From Flavobacterium sp. (GTDB taxonomy: Bacteria > Bacteroidota > Bacteroidia > Flavobacteriales > Flavobacteriaceae), in NCBI RefSeq assembly GCF_030146175.1, contig NZ_JASLCE010000015.1, positions 1 through 8,189 of the forward strand: a DNA stretch of 8,189 nt. The letters are read 5' to 3'. Position numbers and translations under genes: made by a program. Below the pieces are notes generated by a model. The model was given only the letters and a program-made list of their open reading frames with translations. It did no database searches and had not been told where the DNA came from. Position 1 is the first letter of the stretch; every line of letters begins with the position of its first letter. Below are positions 1-6,439 of this stretch, in pieces.

Positions 1-1
1 T

Positions 2-2107
2 CACGAAAACAGATATATCGACAGAGAAAAAAGTTGGTTGGCATTTAATGCAAGAGTTTTACAGGAAGCAGCAGACGAAAGCGTTCCACTATTAGACAGA
101 CTTCGGTTTTTAGGTATATTTTCCAATAATTTAGACGAGTTTTTCCGCGTACGCTACGCAGCTGTGCGTAGGTTGAGTATGGAAGGAATTTCCGGCGAAA
201 AAATTTTAGGTGGTATTTCCGCTCAGCAATTACTCAAAGATATTACCGAAATTGTAATCGAACAACAGTCCGAAAGTTTGCGTATTCTGAGTGTCATTGA
301 AAAAATGCTCGAAAAAGAGAACATTTTTATCATTAATGAAACCGAAACCAATAAAGAACAACAAAATTTTATAAAGGAATTTTTTATCCAGAAAGTAAGT
401 CCCGAATTGGTGACGATTATCCTTAACGATCTGGATGAATTTCCATTATTAAAAGATACTTCCGGTTATCTGGCGATAAAACTGGTGATGAATCCGAAAA
501 CCAAAGTTTTGGAAGAATCCGAAATCGTTCAGAAAAAAGAGGTGCGTTATGCGGTAGTCGAAATACCCAAAACGATCAATCGTTTTGTCGTACTTCCATC
601 GAGTAACGACAAACAATATATCATACTGTTGGATGATGTAATCCGCTATAACCTACACAGTATCTTTAATATATTCGACTACGAAAGTATCTCGGCGCAC
701 ATGATCAAAATTACCCGTGATGCCGAACTGGATATTGATTCCGATCTGAATAAAAGTTTGATCGAAAAAATTTCAACCAGTGTAAAAGACCGTAGAATAG
801 GGGAACCGGTACGTTTTGTTTATGATCAATCGATCGATAAAGATACGCTGGCTTTTTTCCTTACCCGAATGAAAATCGATGCTACCGATAGCCTTATTCC
901 CGGCGGACGTTACCACAACCGTCGTGATTATATGGATTTCCCTAATTTAGGACGCTACGATTTGCTTTTTAGACAAAATCCGCCTTTACCGGTCGTTGGT
1001 TTGAGTCTGGAAGGAAGTATTCTGGAGCGAATCAAACAACAGGATTTTCTGGTCAATGCGCCTTATCAGTCGTTTTCCTATTTGATCAAGTTTCTAAGAG
1101 AAGCCGCTTTGGATCCGAAAGTGACGTCTATCAAAATCACATTATACCGTCTGGCTAAAAATTCGCAGATTATCAGTTCGTTAATCAATGCCGCTAAAAA
1201 CGGTAAAAGGGTTATTGTTCAGATCGAATTACAGGCACGTTTCGACGAAGCCAGTAATATTTCATATGCCGAACAAATGCAAACGGAAGGTATTGAACTA
1301 ATTTTTGGTGTTAAAGGACTAAAAGTACACAGTAAAATTTGTGTGGTGGAACGCGTGGAAGAAGGGAAGATCTTTAGATATGGCTTTATTTCTACCGGAA
1401 ATTTTAATGAATCTACAGCAAAAATCTATACCGATGTGACGCTACTTACAAGTCACCAGCAGATTTTACGGGATATTAACCGTATCTTCGATTTCTTTGA
1501 TGTGAATTATCGCGTGCATCGTTACAAGCACCTGATCGTTTCGCCGCATTATACCCGTTCGAAGTTTATAAAACTGATCGAAAGGGAAATGCACAATGCC
1601 AAAGAAGGAAAAGAAGCTTATATCAAATTGAAAATGAATAGTTTGTCCGATTTTAAAATGATCGACAAATTATACGAAGCCAGTCGTGCGGGTGTAAAAA
1701 TTCAACTGATTGTTCGCGGTATTTGTTCCTTAATACCGGGTGTATTAGGAATGAGCGAGAATATTGAAGCCATTAGCATTGTCGACAATTACCTGGAACA
1801 TGCGCGGATTTATATCTTTGGTAACGAAGGCGATCCGGAAGTCTATATTTCGTCGGCCGATTTTATGACTCGAAATCTCGATGCCCGGGTGGAAGTAACC
1901 TGTCCGATTTACGATCCGAATATTAAAAACGAACTAATCGAAACCTTTAATATCGGCTGGAAAGGAAACGTAAAAGCCCGATTGCATTCGGAAAACCTGG
2001 AAAATAAATACCGGAAACGTCCCAAAGAAAAAATGTTCCGGGCACAATTGGAAACCTATAATTACTATCGCAACCAAATGGAAGTGATTGTAGAAAAAAA
2101 ACTATAA
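2..2107 (+). CDS. ppk1: polyphosphate kinase 1 (5' end cut by window edge)
   Basis: PPK1 reversibly transfers the gamma-phosphate of ATP to inorganic polyphosphate. The frame is open from base 2 and gives 701 residues, close to the roughly 690 usual for the family, so only a few N-terminal residues are missing. It is tempting to start at the TTG at 38, but the upstream codons read HENRYIDREKSW and match the conserved family N-terminus (YIxxExSWLxFN), so translation begins left of the window. Visible landmarks are NNLDEFFRVR (N domain), PGGRYHN, the QARFDEASNI block, GLKVHSK with the His at 1328-1330 (equivalent of the autophosphorylated E. coli His435), GFISTGNFNE, SLIPG, and YLEHARIYIF with the second conserved His at 1799-1801 (E. 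coli His592). No key residue is missing. The exopolyphosphatase gene follows 17 nt downstream, so the two probably share a transcript. Confidence 0.97.
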   Translation, partial: HENRYIDREKSWLAFNARVLQEAADESVPLLDRLRFLGIFSNNLDEFFRVRYAAVRRLSMEGISGEKILGGISAQQLLKDITEIVIEQQSESLRILSVIEKMLEKENIFIINETETNKEQQNFIKEFFIQKVSPELVTIILNDLDEFPLLKDTSGYLAIKLVMNPKTKVLEESEIVQKKEVRYAVVEIPKTINRFVVLPSSNDKQYIILLDDVIRYNLHSIFNIFDYESISAHMIKITRDAELDIDSDLNKSLIEKISTSVKDRRIGEPVRFVYDQSIDKDTLAFFLTRMKIDATDSLIPGGRYHNRRDYMDFPNLGRYDLLFRQNPPLPVVGLSLEGSILERIKQQDFLVNAPYQSFSYLIKFLREAALDPKVTSIKITLYRLAKNSQIISSLINAAKNGKRVIVQIELQARFDEASNISYAEQMQTEGIELIFGVKGLKVHSKICVVERVEEGKIFRYGFISTGNFNESTAKIYTDVTLLTSHQQILRDINRIFDFFDVNYRVHRYKHLIVSPHYTRSKFIKLIEREMHNAKEGKEAYIKLKMNSLSDFKMIDKLYEASRAGVKIQLIVRGICSLIPGVLGMSENIEAISIVDNYLEHARIYIFGNEGDPEVYISSADFMTRNLDARVEVTCPIYDPNIKNELIETFNIGWKGNVKARLHSENLENKYRKRPKEKMFRAQLETYNYYRNQMEVIVEKKL

Positions 2108-2124
2108 CCTGATTTTAGAATAGC

Positions 2125-3015
2125 ATGATTTCGATAAAAAAATATGCCGCTATCGATATCGGTTCCAATGCCATGCGATTATTGATCACCAATATCGTGG
2201 AGCAGGTCGGTAAAGAAACGCAATTCAACAAAAGTGAACTGGTTCGTGTTCCCATCCGTTTGGGACAGGATGCTTTTACCGTTGGTGAAATTACCGATGA
2301 CAATATCGAACGAATGGTCGACGCGATGAAAGCGTTTAAACTGTTAATGAAAGTATATAAAGTAGAACGTTATATGGCGTGTGCTACTTCCGCTATGCGT
2401 GAGGCATATAACGGACAGGAAGTGGCTGATATCATCAAGAAAAAAGCCGATATAAAAATCAATATTATCGACGGAAAAAAAGAAGCCAAAATCATTGCTT
2501 CTTCCGATTTACGTCATTTTATTAAAACGGATCAGACCTATCTTTATGTAGATGTTGGCGGTGGAAGTACCGAATTTTCGTTATTCTCCGAAGGACAAAT
2601 GGTCGCGTCCAAATCGTTTAAAAATGGTACCGTTCGTTTGCTTAATAATATGGTAAATGACGTGGTTTGGCAGGAAATTGAAAAATGGATTAAAGTACAA
2701 ACCGAACCGTATGATCATATTACATTGATCGGTTCCGGTGGAAATATTAATAAACTGTTTAAACTTTCCGGAAAATTACAGGAAAAACCATTGTCGTATG
2801 CCTATGTAAATGCGCAATACCAATACCTGAATTCCCTGTCGTATGAACAACGCATCTCGGAAATCGGTTTAAATCCGGATCGTGCCGACGTCATTATCCC
2901 GGCGACGCGGATATATCTGAACGCCATGAAATGGAGCGGCGCCAAAAATATTTACGTACCTAAAATCGGATTATCCGACGGTATCGTAAAAGCAATGTAT
3001 TATGACAAGATTTAA
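2125..3015 (+). CDS. ppx: exopolyphosphatase, Ppx/GppA family (short form)
   Basis: Ppx/GppA enzymes release phosphate from the ends of polyphosphate and/or hydrolyse pppGpp. The 296-residue product has the actin-like ASKHA phosphate-binding motifs: IDIGSNAMRLL at about 10-20, ATSAMREA at 87-94, a Glu at 120 within KKEAKII where the catalytic Glu of E. coli Ppx lies, DVGGGSTE at 143-150, GSGGN at 203-207, and DRADVIIPA plus GLSDGI near the C-terminus. At about 300 residues it has only the two ATPase-like domains and lacks the C-terminal HD-like helical domain of the roughly 500-residue enterobacterial Ppx. This short architecture is common. Sitting directly behind ppk1, it likely provides the opposing degradative activity. 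The choice between polyphosphate and pppGpp as main substrate cannot be made from sequence alone. Confidence 0.93.
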   Translation: MISIKKYAAIDIGSNAMRLLITNIVEQVGKETQFNKSELVRVPIRLGQDAFTVGEITDDNIERMVDAMKAFKLLMKVYKVERYMACATSAMREAYNGQEVADIIKKKADIKINIIDGKKEAKIIASSDLRHFIKTDQTYLYVDVGGGSTEFSLFSEGQMVASKSFKNGTVRLLNNMVNDVVWQEIEKWIKVQTEPYDHITLIGSGGNINKLFKLSGKLQEKPLSYAYVNAQYQYLNSLSYEQRISEIGLNPDRADVIIPATRIYLNAMKWSGAKNIYVPKIGLSDGIVKAMYYDKI

Positions 3016-3018
3016 AAA

Positions 3019-3459
3019 ATGAAGATGACAATTGAGACACCTTCGGTTAAGGATTATGTAGAAATTACCGGAGTTTGGGAAGCGTCCGTTCGCGCGACAC
3101 ATACTTTTTTGACAGAAGACGATATTCAATACTACAAACCGCTGATTTTAAAGGAATATCTAAAAGCGGTAACTCTTTTTTGTACTCGTGATCAAAACGA
3201 GATTACCGGTTTTTTAGGTTTAGACGACGACAAAATTGAAATGCTTTTTATCCGTCCCGATTATCGTGGAAAAGGAGTAGGAAAGGCATTGCTGGATTTT
3301 GCAGTAACAGAAAAAAAGGCCCGAAAAGTAGATGTAAATGAACAAAATGAACAGGCAGTCGGATTTTATGAATACCTGGGTTTTAAAACGGTAAAAAGAG
3401 AACCTTTGGATCCCAGTGGAAAACCGTTTCCGATTTTGTCTATGGAACTCCAAAAATAA
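3019..3459 (+). CDS. GNAT-family N-acetyltransferase, YjaB-like
   Basis: This is a 146-residue acetyl-CoA-dependent acetyltransferase; the acceptor is unknown. Motif A for acetyl-CoA binding is RPDYRGKGVGKALL at about 79-92, preceded by the strand IEMLFI. The C-terminal block NEQNEQAVGFYEYLGF (107-122) and the later GKPFPIL closely resemble E. coli YjaB, as does the N-terminal 'SVRATHTFL' segment, so it is assigned to that subfamily by recall of the family, not by a search. It begins 3 nt after the ppx stop, so it is almost certainly cotranscribed and perhaps translationally coupled. A second in-frame ATG lies two codons downstream (3025), and either could be the start. A link to polyphosphate metabolism is only suggested by position. 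Confidence 0.88.
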   Translation: MKMTIETPSVKDYVEITGVWEASVRATHTFLTEDDIQYYKPLILKEYLKAVTLFCTRDQNEITGFLGLDDDKIEMLFIRPDYRGKGVGKALLDFAVTEKKARKVDVNEQNEQAVGFYEYLGFKTVKREPLDPSGKPFPILSMELQK

Positions 3460-3475
3460 TTAAGTGTTATTGCGT

Positions 3476-4039
3476 ATGAAAGCCTTATTTAAAGCACTCG
3501 GAATCCTAACATCCAATGAGTTGGATATGTTGGACGATATCCTAACCGAACGAAGTTTAAAAAAAGGGGAATACCTGATCGAAGAAAACACCGTTTGTGA
3601 TGAAATTGTTTTTATTAAATCGGGCGCGTTGCGTTCTTTTTATATCAATGGTGAAGGGGATGAAATTACCAATTGCATCACGTTTGAAAACGAATTAATG
3701 TCGGCTTTTTCCAGTTTTGTGACTAAAAAATCGACGGATGAAAATATTCAGGCGCTTTTTGATACCGAATTGGAAGTTTTACATCAGGACGACCTCGAAC
3801 GTTTGTATTTTCAGAATAGTAACTGGCAAAAAGTAGGGCGTATTCTGGCCGAAACCCAATACGTACAATTGGAAAAAAGAATCGCTTCTTTTCAGAAGTT
3901 TTCGGGTAAGGAGCGTTACGAAGAATTGTTTCGCCTGCAGCCCTTATATATCAAACTCATCCCATTACAATACCTGGCTTCGTTTTTAGGAATAACACCA
4001 CGGCATTTGAGCCGTATCCGAAAAGCGGTATTAATTTAA
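3476..4039 (+). CDS. Crp/Fnr-family transcriptional regulator
   Basis: A 187-residue cytoplasmic DNA-binding regulator. The N-terminal half is a cyclic-nucleotide-binding-like beta-roll (SLKKGEYLIEENTVCDEIVFIKSGALRSFY, about residues 27-56, described here in two overlapping parts: SLKKGEYLIEEN and EIVFIKSGALRSF). A long dimerisation helix follows at about 115-140. A C-terminal helix-turn-helix lies near 162-183 and contains LQYLASFLGITPRHLSRIRK. It belongs to the Bacteroidota group that lacks a clear cAMP phosphate-binding signature, and no Fnr-type iron-sulfur cysteine cluster is visible (only Cys41 and Cys67). A GTG at 3464 would add four residues, but the ATG at 3476 gives the usual N-terminus for this group and is preferred. 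It follows the acetyltransferase by 16 nt and precedes a promoter with a palindrome, which suggests it controls the next two genes. Confidence 0.85.
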   Translation: MKALFKALGILTSNELDMLDDILTERSLKKGEYLIEENTVCDEIVFIKSGALRSFYINGEGDEITNCITFENELMSAFSSFVTKKSTDENIQALFDTELEVLHQDDLERLYFQNSNWQKVGRILAETQYVQLEKRIASFQKFSGKERYEELFRLQPLYIKLIPLQYLASFLGITPRHLSRIRKAVLI

Positions 4040-4061
4040 ATTCCGGTACGATCGACTATTG

Positions 4062-4071
4062 GACATATGTC
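4062..4071. promoter_or_regulatory. 10-bp perfect palindrome, candidate operator
   Basis: GACATATGTC is a perfect dyad in the 83-nt gap between the Crp/Fnr gene and the dehydrogenase-like gene. Its centre is about 34 bp upstream of the middle of the -7 box at 4097-4104, which puts it near -44 relative to the expected start of transcription. That is close to the -41.5 position typical of class II activation by Crp/Fnr proteins. No TTG -33 element is present at the expected spacing, as would fit an activator-dependent promoter. The function is inferred. Confidence 0.4.
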
Positions 4072-4096
4072 TGGTGACCGATCCCTAATCCTCCGA

Positions 4097-4104
4097 TATT
4101 TTTG
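4097..4104 (+). promoter_or_regulatory. sigma-A -7 box upstream of the redox gene pair
   Basis: TATTTTTG matches the Bacteroidota -7 consensus TAnnTTTG and lies 18 nt upstream of the ATG at 4123, which leaves a leader of about ten nucleotides. The -33 TTG is not found at the normal 17-23 nt spacing; the nearest TTG (4059-4061) is about 35 nt away. The match is good, but transcription from it is unproven. Confidence 0.6.
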
Positions 4105-4122
4105 CAGAAAACAATTTGAGTT

Positions 4123-5142
4123 ATGCAAAAAAACATCCTTATCATTGGAGGAACGGGTCTGATTGGTGCGACCATTTCCCAAATTTTAAAATCCAGAAAT
4201 CCCGATTGTAACGTATTTATCGGTAGTCGTAAAAAAAGTAATTCCGCGAATCGGATAACTATCGATGTGATGGATTATACTACATTGTCTGAAATTTCCA
4301 AACAGATGATCGACCTGATTGTATTATGCGTAAATGACAAGCTGAATAATGTATTGTATTATGCGATCGACAATCAGATCGATTATATCGACATTACCAA
4401 ACCCACTCCCGATTTGACCGAGGCATTTTCGATTGCCGGTAACGAAAAGAAATTATCGAGCAAAATTGTATTTAGCTCCGGTTGGATGGCAGGTATTGTT
4501 CCCGGTTTTATACCGGATTTAGAAAATAGTAGGAAGGTTGAATTATTCGTGTATTATTCGGTAAAGGATAAAGCAGGTGAAAGTTCGGCGCATTTTATGG
4601 CTGAAAATGTAAGCAAACCGTTTTTGCGATATCAGGAAAATCAACCGGTAACGATCCGACATTTTTTAGATTCCGAAAAATATGACTTTGCCTTTGAAAT
4701 CGGAAAACGACAGGTTTATAATTTTGATGTTCCGGATTTATTTATTCTGAATACCATTGAGAAAATCCCGACGGTTTCGGTTAAAATGACCTATAGTTCG
4801 AAAGTGGTAACCCGTTTGTTAGGTATTTTTCAATCCGTTCGATTATTTGATCGTTTGTCGTTAAAAAATAGAAGGTTGCTTTTTAGTGCCAACGGAAAAG
4901 GGGATAAGACCACGTTCGAAGTCTTGGCGTCTACTACAAAGGGGATGACAAAAACCGTTTTACTCAGCGATAATGGACAATCGGAATTAACCGCATTTGC
5001 TACGGTTTTACATATTGAGAAATTAGGAAGTACTTCTTTTTCCGACGGAATCTATTTTAGTCATCAATTATATAAATCCAATGAAATGATAACAGCATTA
5101 GCAACTAATAAAACGATTAAAATCAATACATTTAAACTGTAA
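4123..5142 (+). CDS. saccharopine dehydrogenase-like NAD(P)-binding protein
   Basis: A 339-residue soluble protein with an N-terminal Rossmann fold. ILIIGGTGLIG (5-15) contains the dinucleotide-binding GxxGxxG glycines at 9, 12 and 15, followed by the second strand VFIGSRKK and the acidic position of IDVMDY. The middle part (ENVSKPFLRY, RQVYNFDVPDLF) resembles the catalytic-domain region of saccharopine-dehydrogenase-like proteins, a broad family in which most members do not act on saccharopine. The true substrate cannot be named. No signal peptide or membrane segment is visible. It has its own likely promoter and a palindrome upstream, and a flavin oxidoreductase gene starts 16 nt after its stop, so the pair forms an operon. 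A short-chain-type NAD-dependent epimerase is less likely because the YxxxK motif is not evident. Confidence 0.78.
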   Translation: MQKNILIIGGTGLIGATISQILKSRNPDCNVFIGSRKKSNSANRITIDVMDYTTLSEISKQMIDLIVLCVNDKLNNVLYYAIDNQIDYIDITKPTPDLTEAFSIAGNEKKLSSKIVFSSGWMAGIVPGFIPDLENSRKVELFVYYSVKDKAGESSAHFMAENVSKPFLRYQENQPVTIRHFLDSEKYDFAFEIGKRQVYNFDVPDLFILNTIEKIPTVSVKMTYSSKVVTRLLGIFQSVRLFDRLSLKNRRLLFSANGKGDKTTFEVLASTTKGMTKTVLLSDNGQSELTAFATVLHIEKLGSTSFSDGIYFSHQLYKSNEMITALATNKTIKINTFKL

Positions 5143-5158
5143 AACAACGATAGTACCT

Positions 5159-5737
5159 ATGAAAAACATACTGATCATTAATGGCCATCCGAATAAAGAC
5201 AGTTTTAATTTCGCGTTAGCAGATGCGTATGTAAAAGGAGCGCAAACAACCGATGCAAAAGTATCGGTGGTTACCATAGCCGATCTGGAATTTGATCCGA
5301 ATTTACGATTTGGGTATCAAAAACGGATGGAATTGGAACCGGATTTACAAAAAGCGTGGGAATTGATCAAAGAAGCCGATCATTTGGTTTGGGTACATCC
5401 GGTTTGGTGGGGTGGACTTCCGGCGATTACCAAAGGTTTTCTGGATCGTCTTTTTCTACCGGGAATGGCATTTCGCTACCGCAAAGATTCCGTTTGGTGG
5501 GATAAATTGCTAACCGGAAAAACGGCCCGAATTATTACAACACTGGATCAGCCGGGTTTTTATTATTGGCTGGTTTACGGTAAACCAAGTGTGAATCAGT
5601 TAAAAAAAGCTGTTTTGGAATTCTGTGGCGTAAAACCGGTAAAAGTGTCTTATTTTGGAATTATAAAAACGTCGAATGCGGAACAACGCAAAAAATGGTT
5701 GGAAAAAGCCTATAACTTAGGACAAAAACAGGCCTAA
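5159..5737 (+). CDS. NAD(P)H-dependent flavin oxidoreductase, NQO1/KefG type
   Basis: A 192-residue flavodoxin-fold protein (Flavodoxin_2 family), predicted to bind FAD or FMN and reduce quinones or similar electrophiles by two electrons using NAD(P)H. The N-terminal KNILIINGHPNKDSFNFAL (2-20) is the phosphate-binding loop of the family. HPVWWGGLPAITKGFLDR (80-97) followed by LFLPGMAFRY is the signature shared by NQO1, MdaB and the KefF/KefG proteins. No potassium efflux (kef) gene is in the window, so an ancillary-channel role is not supported. It ends 3 nt before the convergent dnaX stop codon, with no clear terminator hairpin between them. Its position behind the dehydrogenase-like gene suggests a shared role in redox or electrophile stress. 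Confidence 0.88.
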   Translation: MKNILIINGHPNKDSFNFALADAYVKGAQTTDAKVSVVTIADLEFDPNLRFGYQKRMELEPDLQKAWELIKEADHLVWVHPVWWGGLPAITKGFLDRLFLPGMAFRYRKDSVWWDKLLTGKTARIITTLDQPGFYYWLVYGKPSVNQLKKAVLEFCGVKPVKVSYFGIIKTSNAEQRKKWLEKAYNLGQKQA

Positions 5738-5740
5738 AGA

Positions 5741-6439
5741 TTATAAATCCAGGTCAAATGTTTTGCGTAATAATTCCAACGCCGGATTAATGGCCTTTAG
5801 TTTGTCGAATTTCTCCTGAGTGGTAAAAGCATATTTGGTTTCGACAACTTCATTAACGTGGACATTGATAACAATATCGTGGTTGTGTAATTTCCCGCGT
5901 AAATAACCCAAAAGTTCAATTTTACTACTGTCAAAATCGACTTTGGAACCTTCATTCGGCAACTCGAGTTTTATAGTCGTACCATCGGCATCCAAAACCG
6001 GATCGTTGATTTGCATATAAGTAGCCATAATTTTTTGGCCCTTATCACTCAACCGTTGTGCAAATTTATTCCACTGTAACAACATATCCGTTTCGGAAAA
6101 GGCTTCCCTTGGAAGTTCGTCATGTTGTAACACATTGGCTTTTTGCTGCGCTTCCAGTTCTTTTTTGGCCCGAATACTGGCTAATGAAAAAGCAGAAACT
6201 TTCTTTTCGGCATTCAGATCAGGTGCAATCATAGGTTTAATCTCCGGCGTAACCATTTTTACCGCTACGGGTTCCGGATTAACGGGGACAACTGTTGCTG
6301 CAACTTCCTGTGACGGAATATGTACCGGCTCCGGATTGGGTTGCGCCTGAGTTTGTGGAATAGCAGTTACTTCCGGACTTGGTGCGACCGGTTTCGGGTT
6401 ATTCCTAAAAAAATCAGGAGGGATTATGTATGACTTAGC
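5741..6439 (-). CDS. dnaX: DnaX tau C-terminal extension, in the -1 frame of dnaX
   Basis: These 232 codons continue dnaX in the -1 frame from just after the A10 run to a TAA at 5741-5743. They begin AKSYIIPPDFFRNNP and pass through a proline-rich linker with two copies of NPEPV, joining without a stop to the internal ATG at 6254-6256. The last roughly 120 residues (from FSETDMLLQWNKFAQRLSDKG, ending NPALELLRKTFDLDL) look like the C-terminal domain of Bacteroidota DnaX, which by analogy to tau should tie the clamp loader to the polymerase and helicase. An independent gene starting at the internal ATG is unlikely, because coding-like sequence extends well upstream of it up to the slippery run. 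Joined to the upstream part, the protein would be 589 residues, a normal length for a flavobacterial DnaX. Confidence 0.85.
   Translation of the reverse strand, partial: AKSYIIPPDFFRNNPKPVAPSPEVTAIPQTQAQPNPEPVHIPSQEVAATVVPVNPEPVAVKMVTPEIKPMIAPDLNAEKKVSAFSLASIRAKKELEAQQKANVLQHDELPREAFSETDMLLQWNKFAQRLSDKGQKIMATYMQINDPVLDADGTTIKLELPNEGSKVDFDSSKIELLGYLRGKLHNHDIVINVHVNEVVETKYAFTTQEKFDKLKAINPALELLRKTFDLDL

Noticed and set aside
38..40. TTG as the start codon of ppk1
   Set aside because: The upstream in-frame codons to base 2 encode the conserved family N-terminus, so the TTG is an internal Leu codon and the gene is simply cut by the window edge.
2092..2101. A8 run at the end of ppk1 as a second slippage site
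   Set aside because: Both shifted frames reach a stop within a few codons and neither opens a longer or fused product.
2115..2303. Minus-strand 62-residue open frame over the start of ppx
   Set aside because: It is antisense to the conserved phosphate-binding motif of ppx and has no independent support.
3220..3453. Minus-strand 77-residue open frame over the acetyltransferase
   Set aside because: It is antisense to GNAT motif A and the conserved C-terminal block.
5716..5739. Rho-independent terminator after the oxidoreductase gene
   Set aside because: Only a 5-bp AT-rich stem with an 11-nt loop and no T-run follows, which is too weak to call.
5741..6256. Independent 171-residue hypothetical gene starting at the internal ATG
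   Set aside because: The same frame continues upstream without a stop as a proline-rich linker to the A10 run, and the protein is recognisable as the DnaX C-terminal part.
6135..6350. Plus-strand 71-residue open frame
   Set aside because: It is antisense to the dnaX linker and tau domain, with a Gly/Thr/Cys-rich composition and no family resemblance.
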